A stretch of 64,000 nt of DNA, from assembly GCF_036324505.1 (NCBI RefSeq), contig NC_086362.1:5515043-5579042 (forward strand). Reading direction: 5' to 3'. Shown piece by piece: positions 1-12,716 of the stretch. Position 1 is the stretch's first letter, and each line of letters opens with the position of its first letter. The notes beneath the pieces were generated by a model. It saw nothing but the letters and a program-made list of their open reading frames with translations. It was not told the origin of the DNA and searched no databases. The position numbers and the translations under genes are program-made. The DNA is from Eleginops maclovinus. Taxonomy: Eukaryota; Chordata; Actinopteri; Perciformes; Eleginopidae.

Positions 1-728
1 TAAAACATAACCAGCAACAGAGACTTATTATCCTTAATCCCCAAGCAAAGATAAGAAGAGAGGTTTAAAAGGGGTCCAGCCAGCAGTTAAATTCCAATGT
101 AATGTTCTTTAAATATTCAAAGAACCCTAACCCTTAACCAGCTCGGTAGTTATTATTTTAAACATCGTCTACAATGTTCATTTATCATTGTCAACCCCCA
201 AGTGGGTTCAAAGAGTGGAAATTAACCTTTTGAATAAAACACGGGAGCATCATAAACGTTGGTTTGACAGGGAGCTTATTTTCGGCAACAACCAGTTTAA
301 AATCCAAAGTCTTTTGTCAAGGGAAACCTTTAAACGCTACCGTGTTGGCCTTAGCAATATGTCATCACTGCACCACTCTGTTATCTACAGCTCTATGCAG
401 CTTTAAGGTATAAAACTGTTGGCTGTCAAACATAGATAAATAGGTAAGTAGTAAACCCCATCAACCTTTCAGCGAGCCAAATATATGTATGTTCTTTTAA
501 GGACTTGGCACACCAAGCCAGAGATTCAACCAGCAACTCTCAGCCAGACTTTTGGTAGTCCAAAATAATGTCTGTTTTGTTCTGTGTCTGATAAATGTGC
601 AAGTATAGCTACAAACTTGATAAATGATATAAACAGCTGTGGTGCTGTGAGTTTGTTTGGAGTATTTCTGCTCCCCAGGTAGTCAAAAGTCACCTACAGC
701 AGCTTCAATGTATTTTTAATGAAGCCCC
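1..728. other. Intergenic or intronic DNA, nothing assigned
   Basis: AT-rich single-copy-looking sequence. The one frame of note (188-406, + strand, 72 codons) has no recognisable domain, no strong start context and no neighbouring splice signals that I can defend, so I do not call a gene. Confidence 0.6.
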
Positions 729-746
729 TTTTTTTTTTTTTTTTTT
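729..746. repeat. Poly-T tract (T18)
   Basis: An uninterrupted run of 18 T. It could be the tail of a minus-strand retroposon, but the sequence on either side is not recognisable as a SINE or LINE end. Confidence 0.85.
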
Positions 747-1114
747 AAATCACCACCGGAAAACCCTGTGGTAAATGATTCAAGCCACTGTAGATGTTAA
801 AATGATACTGCAAGTGTGGGTGGCCTATCTTTGGCCTCTTTCTTTTGGCAATCTTGATGGATAGTTTAAAGCCTTTTCCTGAAGGCCCCCACCCCCAATG
901 TTCCTTCAAGTTGGAAATCCAAAGCAAAGATGAATTGCAGCTCGGCATTTCCTGTGTGTTTAGTCAGGTGTAGCAATAGGTTCATACATGCTGGGAAATC
1001 GATTCTTTCTTGCATAACTGCACTCATTTTCACACTAGTCATGAAAACACAAATGAGTACTGTGAGCAAAACATAGGTTAACTGCATTTCATATGTTTAT
1101 TCCCATTAAATCTC
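747..1114. other. Intergenic DNA before the DR2 cluster
   Basis: No gene or repeat seen. Two overlapping minus-strand frames (745-948 and 866-1087) show no family signature. The stretch leads directly into the receptor half-site cluster. Confidence 0.5.
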
Positions 1115-1144
1115 CAACCTTCTGACCTTCTGACCTTTTGACCT
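1115..1144 (-). promoter_or_regulatory. Triple DR2 nuclear-receptor half-site cluster (candidate retinoic acid response element)
   Basis: TGACCT occurs at 1123-1128, 1131-1136 and 1139-1144, exactly 8 bp apart, so on the minus strand there are three AGGTCA half-sites separated by 2 bp. A degenerate fourth half-site, CAACCT, lies at 1115-1120 in the same phase. Direct repeats of AGGTCA with 2-bp spacing are a known RAR/RXR binding arrangement. The half-site at the end of the array also reads CAAGGTCA on the minus strand, a monomeric ERR or SF-1 type site. Function is inferred. A simple 8-bp minisatellite would look similar. Confidence 0.55.
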
Positions 1145-1260
1145 TGCTCTTGTTAATCAAAGTGGAGCTCCATTGGTGCCAAATACATGCAAATTAAACA
1201 ATCTATCTAAGAAGCTTTGTTTGAATCAGTTCATTCTTTGGTAATTTGACTATTTCTCAG
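1145..1260. promoter_or_regulatory. Candidate enhancer core beside the DR2 cluster
   Basis: Within about 60 bp of the receptor array lie AATCAAAG (about 1156-1163, a TCF/LEF-type word), and ATGCAAAT followed by TAAAC (about 1186-1198, a POU octamer). The clustering of different developmental factor words, with no simple repeat, suggests a regulatory element. Conservation in other fishes cannot be tested here. Confidence 0.35.
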
Positions 1261-2339
1261 AGGCAAGAATCTGTTAGTTCTGTGTTTGCAGATTGTGTCC
1301 ATCTACAACATTATATTCTACAGTAAATAAAGTAAAGATGCCAATGAAACATCCAAAATATATCTGCTGGCATTTGCCCCACATGAAAACGTACCTGTCA
1401 AAGCTTTCTTTGCTTTTAATGTTCGATTATGGAGCATTTGAGGATGAGAAAGGGCAAGCAAATCAAAAGTTGGAGCTCTGGCTTTATCAGCGTATACAAA
1501 TCTCCCAACTTGTAAATTGGGCGACATGGGAAAACCCTTGGCAATACATTAGAAGAGTGTTTCGAAGCCAAAGCATCCCATCGATTTGACCTGTGTGGGC
1601 CCTGCAAGCATGAGCCATTAGTATATTCTCAGATGCTGTTTTCAGATTTGTTTGTGCAAACGAGGTCCCACGATGATTGCCTGGTAAACAGATATAAGAT
1701 TTTGTTTTTACAGCTATCAATCTACAATATAGCAGGGACACCGTAACCTGTCCTTGGGCATTCATACTTTTCTTCCATAGAGCTGTAATAGCCCTCATTT
1801 TGCCTCAGTTATACTCTGGGTAAAATGTTCCAAACATTCACAGTCCTCTGTTCTGCAATTAAATGTTGTACAGACTTATTTGGGAGTGTTTCAAAAGGCT
1901 TTTTCTTATAAGAGTTGCTTTACCAAACCATTTTGGAAGACAAGAGAGGCATATTTATTTATACAAAAGGCAGGTGACGAGTGCAAAGCAGGCTTCTTTT
2001 TCTTGAGGGATTCATTTTATGTTTGTTGTGCTGATACACTGGGTTGAATGCTGGCTTGCATGTCTGACTGAGGGAAGAAACTAGACTTATTCATATAAAT
2101 GGTACAATATTCAAAGATAACTTGGCAGATATCCTCTTGACAAATGAATGATACAGACGCTGTTTACAGTATGCCACAATGTAAAAGAGTAAAGTAATGA
2201 GGCATTGGTTGGCTCCAAAGAGCTGTGGGGCAGTTTTAATTGCACTTTATGTGGACTTATAATTGTGCTGTGCATGTAGTTAAAATCCAAGTGTCTCAAA
2301 ATCCAATATTTAAAGACAGCGGTACAGCATCGTGTAACA
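1261..2339. other. Intergenic DNA, nothing assigned
   Basis: Several short overlapping frames occur on both strands (for example 1293-1589 + and 1487-1798 -), none with a recognisable domain. Base composition is typical of the window. I see no repeat family. Confidence 0.55.
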
Positions 2340-2551
2340 CTTGCGCTTCTATTGGATAGTACTCCAATCAGCTAAGCTAACCAATCAGAGCAGACGGGGC
2401 TCTGGTTTCAGACAGAGGGTGAAAAGAGGTGCTGCAGCACAGGCAGGATGAGAAAAATACAGACCGTTTTGAACATTAAAGCATGGAACATGTCATCGTA
2501 GAGGCACAGAATACAAATATGAAACCTGAAAATGAGCATTATAGGGCCCCT
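2340..2551. mobile_element. Truncated TTAA-flanked MITE (common teleost repeat type)
   Basis: The right end reads into GGGCCCCTTTAA, with TTAA at 2552-2555. The interior, including a CCAATCAG word near 2380, a stretch around GTGCTGCAGCAC (about 2431-2442) and the terminal ATGAGCATTATAGGGCCCC, matches a high-copy teleost element as I remember it. TTAA targets are typical of piggyBac and Kolobok superfamilies. The left end is not recognisable, so the copy is truncated. The assignment rests on recall, not on a database search. Confidence 0.55.
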
Positions 2552-2555
2552 TTAA

Positions 2556-3440
2556 GATTGTTGCATGTTTATATTTTTGGAGGGTCTATTGACACCGATA
2601 TACTGTACTCACAAGCTTCATCAGGCAAGTGAAGAGGTAATCAATTGTATTATTTTATTTATTTTTATTAGTCAAGATCATGTTTGTGCCGAAGGCTACC
2701 ATCCCAAAAACCTGCTATAGTCTGATTTAGAAGATACTTGTATTGTTAATAGGGTTAAAATTGAATGCAGGAGAACACCCTGTGAGAACACGCTGTATAA
2801 AATGTCTGAAAAAGGTAATTTATTAGATTTTATAGAGGACACCTGCAGGCTGTGTGTGTGTCTCTCTCCACACTCTGCTTGTTTCTGAGTCAGAGCGCCC
2901 GATAACAAGGTAAAACAGCAAAGTGGATTGCAGCCATACAACAACAAACCTGTATGAATACAAGTCGTGGGATTACATTTTAATATCTAATTTGTTCTCA
3001 TTATACTTAGACAGTGCGTCTTTGATATACAAACGGCCCTCTTTACAGACGCCGCTTTAGATGTTTGTCTTGGCCATTTCTTCCAGAGCAGTTGGCACCC
3101 ATCAACATTCCAACATTGTGCCTTGGCACCTAAAAGTCATTTGCAACTATTTCAGAGACCGGGAAAGAAAAAAACCAAACACGCGTCTGCTGTTTATAGT
3201 TTCTTTCTGTTCTCAGACCGAGCATCTGGAGACTCTTTTTGAGGAGATTCAAAAACAAATACACTGTAGGGGCTCCAGAGTTTCAGCAGGTCTCTGACGG
3301 ACACATTTTCTTTTGTCTTAATCTTTCTCTGTCACTCTTTGCCCACCATACCATGTTGTTTATGAAGATTACACTAAACAACTATATGTTTTTAATCAGT
3401 ACCTGCTTTCAGGATATTTAATTTATCGTGGGGAAGCTAG
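2556..3440. other. Intergenic DNA, nothing assigned
   Basis: It includes a short TG/CT-rich patch near 2851-2870. Frames at 2696-2947 (-), 3061-3297 (+) and 3239-3421 (+) have no domain signature. No repeat is recognised. Confidence 0.55.
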
Positions 3441-3730
3441 TTTTTGTGGCGTTTGCTCCTTTTTAGAATGAAATAATTGAAAGAAAACAATAAAATAAGC
3501 AAGAATACCAATATTTATATTTGTACATATTCTACTATAATATAAAATACTATATATTACTTTTCTTTTTTAGATATGACATGGGTTTTCGTGGCATTTG
3601 TTCCATGTAAAATGAAATAAATGCTAAATAAATAGGAAATAACAAAGAGTTAAAGAATGTTCAATAAAAATATAAAATAAAAGGTAAAACATTTTTTATC
3701 AATTTGAATTTTACTACAATATATAACAAT
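3441..3730 (+). repeat. Diverged two-copy tandem duplication, period about 145 bp
   Basis: The segment starting near 3441 (TTTTTGTGGCGTTTG, then AGAATGAAATAA) is repeated in diverged form starting near 3586 (TTTTCGTGGCATTTG, then AAAATGAAATAA). Both copies continue into AT-rich sequence containing a TACTATAATATA-like word. It is very AT-rich and has no coding potential. Confidence 0.55.
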
Positions 3731-5741
3731 AATCCACATATTGTATTTAATGATTGAAATAGAGAAAGAACATGTCTCCTGCTCCCTGCTTTTACCTTTT
3801 TACCTTGAATCATGAGGGCGTAGAAGGCTTCCCTTTTGAACCGTCACTTATTAGCAATGCTAATGTGACCCAAGTGATGTGAAAAGGATTTGCTTTTAGA
3901 AATGCAGCTGTACTCACATCCTCCCACCTAGATCCACCAAATGTTTCGCAAAAAGAGCAGTAGTGCATAAATGTTCCCTCGTGGGAGTGGTCGCTGCGCC
4001 TCTGAAACCCGCTCGTCTTGATCTTTCAGCGGGATAATCAGGGAAGGGATTGCTGTGAAAAGTGAGCAGACATCAGAGAAGAGTTGTTTTTTTTAAAGTA
4101 GACAACTTCGGTTTCACAAAATGTTCTTAGCATTGAAAATCTTTGCAAAGATGAATAAACCCAAGTTCCTGGAAGAAAAGCGAGGTGCTGATTGCCATGC
4201 CACACCGTGTCACCTTGCACTAATGCTCACGTAACATTTCAAAATCGACTTCTACTTCCCATTTTACTCCCCGGCGAGATAACAAGAAAGCTGTTTTCTC
4301 CCTCTAATTCACAGCATTAGGATTGCTTGTTTTTTTCATTCCGACCCCCTGCTTATCACTTAAAACCAATCACAGGGTGGCCTGATAAAAGGATATAATT
4401 AGAAAGTGGAAAAATAACACTCCTGCTCAGAGTGTAAAATGACTGCTGAGGGGACTTTTTGGGACGAGGGCAGCATGTCGTCTGTTTTTGTCTCAGTAAC
4501 AAAAAGGGGCCAAGAAAACATACCTTGGAGCGATACCGGTGCGGGGGTGGAGCCAGATGTGCTAGTTTTGTGGCATATTTAATGAAAAATGTGTCTAGTT
4601 TTAATTGAAAATACACTGAAATTGTTGTTTTGCTTGGCACATTTTGTGATGGAGCTAGTTTAGATAATAGATGCACATTGAAGGTACTTACTCGATACCC
4701 CAACGGTACTATACTTCAGAGGGAAATAAAATACCTTCTCTATATTTAATTCAAAGCAACATTTACTCATTCTACTTTTCTTCCACCAGTGTAGATATTC
4801 TTGTATGCCTATATAAATTCAGGAAAGAGCTTATGCTGTAAATCCCATGTATCCCTGTGACCTTCTGACCATATCTCCAAACTCCTCAACCTCATGAATA
4901 AGTCACATCCATAGATTTGAGTATGAAAATAGGTGAGCAGAGGGTGACGGTGGCAGGCAGCCAAGTGAAATAGGCTGTACAGTGCTTAAGCGTGATGGAT
5001 CGGTGGCACTAGCCTGGCATAATAGCTCTGTAGTGGACCAGACCCCTGTTCAAAGAACAAGCTTATACATCATGATAATGCAGACACCCAGCTAATACCC
5101 AGCACCCACATGCTACAAAGGAACCGCTTCCTACTTCCACAGACTTGATGGATTAAGACAAACGGGTTATTTATGGAGCGAGCCAATGCTTCAGGAGCTT
5201 GTTTGTGTCTTGCCCACACATCTGTTTGCTGAAGGGGAAAGAGGCTGGACAGCAAGTACTTCTGAATCTAACATTACCCTGCTAGCGGCTGGCATGAAAC
5301 AAATCCAAATCAAACTCAAAGCAGGTTGATATGGAACAATAGCTCTCTGTCCTTTTTTTAAACTTGAAAAGATTTCTTGTTTTTGTAGAGAGTGTGTGGG
5401 CTAGAGGACAGCAGTTACAAAGTGAGCTTGTTTCAGTTTGAAAAGCCAAAGGGAAAAACAGCTATCCTATTTTTACTTTTTTTATCACCATATTACCATA
5501 CTATATTAATAGTTGTGTGCTGTACGCTGTTGTCACTGTTCGGCTCCTTTTTTGAAGGCTGTGTTTGTGCCTTTTGTCCCTTCTGACCTACTGTAGTTTT
5601 GCTCTGAGCCAGAAAATCTTTAAAAATCAAACTGTTTCTGCTCTGTTAACTTAACATTCAGGCCACAAAAATGTTTCACTACCTTTTAAGATGTTCAGTT
5701 CCTATATGACCTACAACTAGCTTCAACAAGGAACATTTGCC
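3731..5741. other. Intergenic DNA, nothing firmly assigned
   Basis: Scattered short frames only (for example 4356-4703 on the minus strand, 115 codons, no recognised domain). A possible DR2 receptor site lies at 4858-4871 and is listed separately. I recognise no repeat family. Confidence 0.5.
4858..4871 (-). promoter_or_regulatory. Possible DR2 nuclear-receptor site
   Basis: TGACCT (4858-4863) and TGACCA (4866-4871) are spaced by 2 bp. On the minus strand they read TGGTCA GA AGGTCA, the same geometry as the array at 1115-1144. A single pair of half-sites is expected by chance now and then in 64 kb. Confidence 0.3.
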
Positions 5742-5789
5742 AGCTAACCTAATCGCTAGCAAACCTAATCTCTAGCTAACCTATTTAAG
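5742..5789 (+). repeat. Three-copy 16-bp tandem repeat
   Basis: Units AGCTAACCTAATCGCT, AGCAAACCTAATCTCT and AGCTAACCTATTTA follow each other with few changes, forming a short minisatellite. No function is suggested. Confidence 0.7.
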
Positions 5790-7049
5790 CTAGCTCAAGT
5801 TTAATGCTGAGTATTATTTTTAAATGTTCTACTGAATTGTTGAATTGAATGTGTTGTTTTCTTTAACAAAGACTTGAAATTAAAGTTGTATATTCGTATT
5901 CTAGTTTAACGATACTTTCTTGAGCCCAGAAACTTGCCTAGCATTTTTCGACTGAGCCTTCAAGAATATAAAAAAGATCTGCATTTTTCGGGGTCACATT
6001 GCACTTCTTGTTATTTATAATGAACGAAGAGCTTTAAAAAGATAAACAGTTCCTAATCCAGCAATTTAAATTGTGAATAGAGTCTCAAACTGAGAATACA
6101 GAAGCAGCTATCCATGCAATATTTGGGAGATGATTTCTCCTTACTAATAATTAATGGGGTCCCAGATTGACAGACATGGGTAGAGTTATTGTTAAATGTA
6201 CTGTCTGACCTCTGTTTCTGCAGCATTACTTGTTTCCAAAATAGAGCCATGAAGTACCAGTCGTTATTAAGTATTTACATAATTTAAGTCATCTAATTTT
6301 CCTAATAATAGTACTGGAAGCTCATATTTTCCAAATTGAAAGTGGAATACTTGGTCTTGTAGTTGATTTACGTCCAGGTTTAACAAATTGGCATTGTTTC
6401 CGCACATAATGCCTGTACCCTCGGAATATCTCAAAATGTACTGTTTGGATTGGCTCACATTTTGTTGGAGACACTCATAGTCCCCAGAAAAGGCATCATA
6501 ATGACTTTAATGGCCCACCACTTTTCTAACATGCAATTGACATTTCTGGTTTTATGTGAAATGTCACGGCTAACATTGCATGGACCATTGCCATTTATGA
6601 ACCCCTTGGAAAGGTTATTACACTTCCAGTGATCCCTTTGCTTTACCTATAAATTTAAAATTAACCCATAGTACTTTGGTAGAGGTGCTTCATGATATCG
6701 GCTACTTAGCAAATGTTAGCATGCTACACTTAAATAACGGTTGCACTGGTGGCATTTAGTCCAAAGCCCAGCTGTGCCTGCTAGCATGGCTGTAATGTGT
6801 TGTGTTTAAACAACCAAATGAACCTTATTTGTGGCACTTTACATTTGATTTTTTTGATTTTTAGAAGGGAGGGGGGGAAATATCCCATGATGCCGACTTC
6901 TCTCTTTTGAATTGCTGAATGTTTTATCACACGTTCCACCGCTCATGTTTTACACTCATGCATTATTTACACAGCTCTACAGACAATCTGAACACATGTG
7001 TCTCTCTGAAGGAACAAGCTGTTTACACAAACAGAGATGTACTTTATAA
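5790..7049. other. Intergenic DNA with possible repeat relic
   Basis: Mostly featureless. Near 6700-6790 the words TTAGCATGCTA and GCTAGCATGGC recall a degraded teleost repeat, but there is too little to classify it. Confidence 0.4.
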
Positions 7050-7550
7050 AGCACAGGTTCATCTCCAGAGCTTGCCCTTTGGCTAATTTGTTAAGCTAAT
7101 GAGAGTTTACTCATTTGGCAGCGGAAGCCTGATTAATAAAATTGATGGGTCACGCTTCACTTTCCTCGTCGTGATAGCTGTGTGCCTCGTATGAGCTTAC
7201 GATGATGCATTCACTGGGTGTAATCTCGGATCATTTGTGTCATATTTGGCGCTTCTCTTTTAAATTGGAACTGCCTCAATAAGCATCCTCAACACCTAAC
7301 CATGATATTCCCATTATTGATTGTTTTTGTCAAATTATCCAAGGCTCAAAATCGCATACAACCATGACATGAAAATGTGGAGCTTACAGGGGAAGAGACT
7401 CAACCTGGAGTATTATCAGAGGTGCATTCCTTTTTCCCTGAGCCCCGCATTTGATTAAAAGTGGGACCGCATTTCTAATTTCCAGCACACACATTTCAAT
7501 GGCATTACGTTTGAAGTGAGGAGGAAAATCTCCAGTTCACTTTAAATCTC
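7050..7550. promoter_or_regulatory. Candidate conserved non-coding element
   Basis: A repeat-free stretch with several homeodomain-like words, including CTGATTAATAAAATTGATGG (about 7129-7148, holding PBX/HOX-like TGATTAAT and ATTGATGG). No open frame and no simple repeat are present. This texture is typical of vertebrate developmental enhancers, but that is an impression only and needs alignment to other fishes. Confidence 0.3.
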
Positions 7551-10500
7551 TTTGCTTGGTAAACCTTTTGTTTTCTAATAATTTCCACACCAGAGAAGGT
7601 GGGCTGAATACTCTAATCTCATAAGCGGCTTAATTCAAATACTGTGACTTCATTACATTCTCGGCTGTTTGTAAACTATTCTCCTGAAAACGGCAAGTTG
7701 CTGAGGTTGACTGCAAGACAGGGTTGTATAAAAAGAGAGAGCAAGCCTTTGTTTTTCTACACAAAGCTAGGTGTGCGGGAACACCGTACTCTAGAGACTG
7801 GAGACGTATTAAAAGTTTGACCAGAGCTCGTAATAAAAAAACCTTTGGCTCCCACTGTGCAATTAAGCGGTAGCTGAAACTATTGATTTGATCTTTTGTT
7901 TTGTCCATCCACCCACCTGTTACATCGCTCACAGGGGAATCATCACCGAGCACAAACACAAACGCCCAGAGTGAGAAGTGGTGGTTGTGACCTGCAAAAA
8001 ATCTCTTCTTCTATTTTTTATTTTTAAAACACAATATGTTGTCCTCATCATCTGCATCAAAACGATAGATTTGATTTCAGACGCAGCTCTGAGTATATTG
8101 CAGTGCAGTTCAACAGGACCACAAAGTATCTCACGCAACCGTGAAGTTGAATCAGCGCAGTAATAATGTGATCAGAACTTTGACATTTCAACCTTCACGG
8201 TGTTAGGGTATAATGAAGTGCTTCTGGTTCAAAACATTTCAAAGTCTCTTATTTCATACACCTTGCAGTCACCTGTTAATTCTGTATGAAGATCTGAAAT
8301 GCTTTATCCATTAATTCAAACCGTAGTCATTTTATTCATTGATTATTTTATTCAATAACATGATGGACTTGTCTTAAGTGTAGTGTTTTCCCATTTGCCC
8401 TTTATACATCTATTATCATTATGAATAATAAAGTATGTTATAGTGGTTTCAGAAACAATTCACCGCAGTGATTGTGGGATTTCAATAAGCCACTGACAAC
8501 GTGTCACATTTAATCAATAGCTTATTTCCACAGTTGCTAGGAGTTCTTTGTTACTTGTTACACTTACTCATGTTACATTATCTTAAATACCAGAGAAGTA
8601 AATTGTATTCTTACAATAGATTCAATGCTACCATCACTATAATTACACAGCTAATATTTAAAAAAATTGACTTGTTGGTGGTACTACATGAATAGTCACC
8701 GTATCACCAAAAGTCATTAGGATTCAACCTCTGGGGATACGGCATGGCGATGTGAAGAAAATGAAATATCCCAATATATTTGATCGAAAACCGTGATATG
8801 GATATTAAGGCTAAATGCTTCCCCGTTGCAGATGTTATACTGAAGGCATGAGACGTTTCATTTAGCGGATTTAGTCAAGTAGTTAGAGCAACACAAGAGC
8901 AACAGGTCTTTGAGGCAACCCATGGTATTTTGAATTGAGAAGAAGAATCTGCAATACTTGTGCTTGCAAGAGATATAAAATCAACTTACACGTTCTGAGA
9001 AGTGAACGATTTGTTTCCTCAAAGCCCACCAGCTCAACACCCAAGGCTTTTTATCCGGCAAGAATTATATCAGCTAAAGAGACTGCTGTAAAACAAACTG
9101 CGCACTCCAATATAAAATATGAAAGGGGTACGAGTGTCTGCAAAAGCAACCAAACAATCATGAGGCAGTCTCCGAGCAGCTGTGCCTGATGAGGACAGAT
9201 GTCTGTGTCGGCTTGTAAACGGCTTCTTTACTGTTTACAGCGTGAGCCTGCTGCCTGCTCTCCTGCCCCAGTCATGCATTATGATTAACTCCAAATGTGA
9301 GTCCTGCCAGGATCACTGTGACAACCCCGGCAAAGACCTTCTGAAAGAGCAAATGGACAGCAATCCACCAATCACTGCACTTTAATTTGTCGCATTGGCA
9401 AAGGTCACCGCTGAGACGGATATAGCTCACGCTACTGAGGCCAGGCCTCCCACACACGTCGGTCCCACGAACTAGCTAGGCTACTAAAACATGATATAAG
9501 GAGATTCCAAGATGCATAATTGAACAGTTTGCACCCAGCTTGATAGCTGGAAATCTGCTTCATTAATCAACTCCCACAGAGTTATGAAGCAGGAGGAGGA
9601 GAGGTTTGTGCTGGCACAGAGCAAACATTATGGAATAGCATTGGATGGTCTGCAGACTATATGCAAAGCTCATTGGCATTAGACGGAAGATTGAAAGTTA
9701 TAAATAGTTTATATATTTGACACCTTTTAGTAATGCAACACACTTTAATGCAGATGACGACATTTGGACTGGGCTGGAATAATATAATATTGATGTTATG
9801 ATGCAAGACTAGATATGGTATGTTTACTGTTGTCTTTGACTGCGTTTGAAGGCTGCATTACAGCAAAGCGATGGCATGTTCTGGATTCACCAGACTATCA
9901 GTTCTATTATTTCCCTTCCCGACTCACTCCATGTAACTGGTGATTATTTATTAAAGTTGTCTCTGATTTTCGCGTTAAAGCATTAATGGTAAGCCACAGA
10001 TTTGGAACATATTAATGATAAATCTTTGTATCGTCTTGCCAAAAGCTATCGTTTTACATTACAAGCATTAAACATCGAGGCCAATTGCAATATGTTCTTA
10101 AAACATGTATTTGCTTGTTAATTGTATAACAGTTTGGCATTCAAACACACATTTCAATGTGATCATTCCTGTGGTTTTCTGCTTCATGTAAGTTAATGTC
10201 TCCAGCTCCATTGGATCCAATATTAAATGCTAAATCACTCATGTTTAAGTGTGTACAAAATCCGTGTTGGGGTCCAACGAAGCCAATTAGACCAGGTCAT
10301 CTGGTGCATTAGTTCTTTTCTGCCAGGAAAGTCGACTTTTATGGGATGCACTCTGGCTCTATAAGGAGTTTTGATCCCACTCCTTTAATGTTTGGCCCCC
10401 TTTTCGCGACTTGGCACCCATGCCAGTTTATAGATTGATATAAAGTCAGCAAAAAATGTTTGACCCGGCCGTTGGAGCCAGAGCATATAGTTTGGTTGGA

Positions 10501-12347
10501 TGCCTGTAGCAAGTCACTATGTCAGCCGTGCGTTATGAATTGTGGAAGTGCTCCTTCTGCCAAGTGGTCCAGAGAGGTCAGGGAGGTACGAACCATCAAA
10601 AACAGATTTTTTAACAAGAGCAGTAACACTGTGATACACATAAAACAAGCCAAAACAAGCTGGACACGAGGCACGAATCATGCACCATGGCGATCATCTT
10701 CGTGTCAAGGCCCAAAGAAATGACAATGTAATTAAATGATTGGTTGATGTGTTTGACTTTATGAAAGAAATTCAATGTTTTGTTTTCATTCGACCTTACT
10801 TGGCAAGTCTGGCAAAACAGACGGATGCAATTTATTTTTTTCTTTTGAAGAAATTTTTATTCAATTTGCAGTTCTGCTGTCTCTTGCAGTAATCTTGAAT
10901 TTGCTTCCAACCCACAAAGTTGATGCTGTAATTTAGTGGTGCAAACACTTGAATAAAGCAATACAAGTTTCATATTCTGAAAGCCAAGAATGTGTTGTTT
11001 AAAATCAACTAAAAAGCCTAGTTGTCATTGTCATCATTCCAAAAGCCACACAGGAAGTTGGAGAACCCAAATTGTTCGCCATCACTTCGCGCTATCTGGG
11101 ACTTTATCGTGATGCCAGGCAGGCTGATCATCCGCTCACTGCATAATGCTTCTTCCAAAGGCTGAATTGTTTTGTTAAAAATTGATTCTTTGTGGATCTT
11201 AATGTCTTTTATCAACATTTGTCAGTAGCAAGGTTGGCTGGAAAAACGGCTGCCATGGTAACTGTCCACCAAGAGACATAAAGTTAAGACTCTTATTAAA
11301 AACATTTCTAACTTTCTTTGAGTAATGGAAAAATATGCACGATAGCTGCAGTATTTGTATAGGTTTTATTGCCTCCAGCAAAAAGGGAGAAGAGTTTTGG
11401 TTCGACTCGAAATATATATGTATGGTTCCATGGTTTTTGGACAAGAATAAGGTCAGTGTCCTTCACAGTGCAGTGATGTCATGTAGCCGGTAGAACACGA
11501 GTGTGGACATCATGTCATGACCATAGGAAGGGGTTTCCTTGTCAGGTGCAGCACTCAGGTTAACAAGGCCAGGCGTCGGTTCATGACACTCTACGCCGGT
11601 TGCCATGGAAGCCAGTCTGTGCCTGTGGAGAAATGTTCCCCGAATTTCGACCATTAGCATAAGGTTATGATAGGTAGCGCGGATTCTGAGTTTGAAAAAC
11701 AAACTGTGTTTTCCGAGAAGAAACACACTTCTAAGCGCACTCTTTATAAAAGTAGGTAATTGTTTACTAAGAAATCCATTCATCAATTGAAAAAATGGTT
11801 GCGGAATACATTTAGCTCTAATTGAACATTGAAAAATGTACGGTCATATTGCTGTGCAGTGGTTAGAACATGATGAATATTCAGTGCAGTCATATTTTAT
11901 CCTTTAAGAAATAAGACAAAATTGTGATTAGTTAATTCAATTCTACACATGTGTGTAAATTATTAAAGCCATCTTTGTGCATCTACAACCACAGAGCGCT
12001 CCCTCTTCTGTTGTCCCGTGGGAACCTTTATCTTTCACCCTCCAGTTGAGATTTATAATTTGGATCACAGAAGAGGAGAAGTTAAGACGAGAAGAGAGAA
12101 ATCGAGGAAGGAGTGTGGGTGTTTAAAGACAGATAATCCATTTCAAGGCTTCCCCATGGGGAGGTTCTGTTGTGTTGTGCTGCTTATTTGTTTTCCAGAA
12201 AGAAGTTGCACCTCTCACGGTTTCTCGATGTAAGCTCGGAGTGAAAATGACACTGACACAAACAGCTTTTGATTTGGGAGAAGGTGGCGGGTATAAATTC
12301 TATAGGAGAACTGGGGGATGGGGTTCTAAGTGAACGTCCCCTGGTTG
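7551..12347. other. Intergenic DNA, nothing assigned
   Basis: About 4.8 kb with no defensible gene or intact mobile element. A run of minus-strand frames at 11018-11218, 11199-11444 and 11463-11786 (66, 81 and 107 codons) was examined. They are in different frames, show no domain I know, and have no convincing splice sites. A fragment near 8745-8830 has words of degraded teleost repeats (GGCGATGT, AATATCCCAATATA). Confidence 0.5.
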
Positions 12348-12383
12348 AAATGGCCTCGCTGGCCCCCGTAGAAGAGGCCATTT
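12348..12383. other. Perfect 10-bp inverted repeat (hairpin)
   Basis: AAATGGCCTC (12348-12357) pairs with GAGGCCATTT (12374-12383) across a 16-nt loop. The stem is flanked by non-repetitive sequence that includes TTGACAGCTGT about 20 bp downstream, a MEIS-like plus E-box word. No poly-T run or RNA gene feature accompanies it. Confidence 0.6.
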
Positions 12384-12716
12384 ATCATTGGGGTCACTCT
12401 CATTGACAGCTGTTCTCTTTGGCTCCTATCAAAGAGAAAATGACAACTACAACTCACAGGCTTTTTGCAATGCTCTACACACACATAAACATTGTTGGTG
12501 ATCCCATGTGCGCTTCAAAACGTGAAATCAAAAAATGAATAATATGTGGCATTTCCAATTTAAAAACTACACAAGTAAAGCCAGATTGACTTAATTGTGG
12601 TTTCAGATTGACCTCTCGCTGCATAAAAACCTCTTAATCTTCTATGCCATAAATATTTCGAACTGTAATATCCGAGCAAATGCATAAAGACCACAAGGGA
12701 AGAGGAGGAAGTGTTC
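12384..12716. other. Intergenic DNA, nothing assigned
   Basis: Single-copy-looking AT-rich sequence between the hairpin and the SINE fragment. No frame of interest. Confidence 0.5.

Noticed and set aside
11018..11786. Three consecutive minus-strand frames (66, 81 and 107 codons) that could be exons or a processed pseudogene
   Set aside because: They lie in different frames with stops between them, match no domain I know, and have no convincing splice sites.
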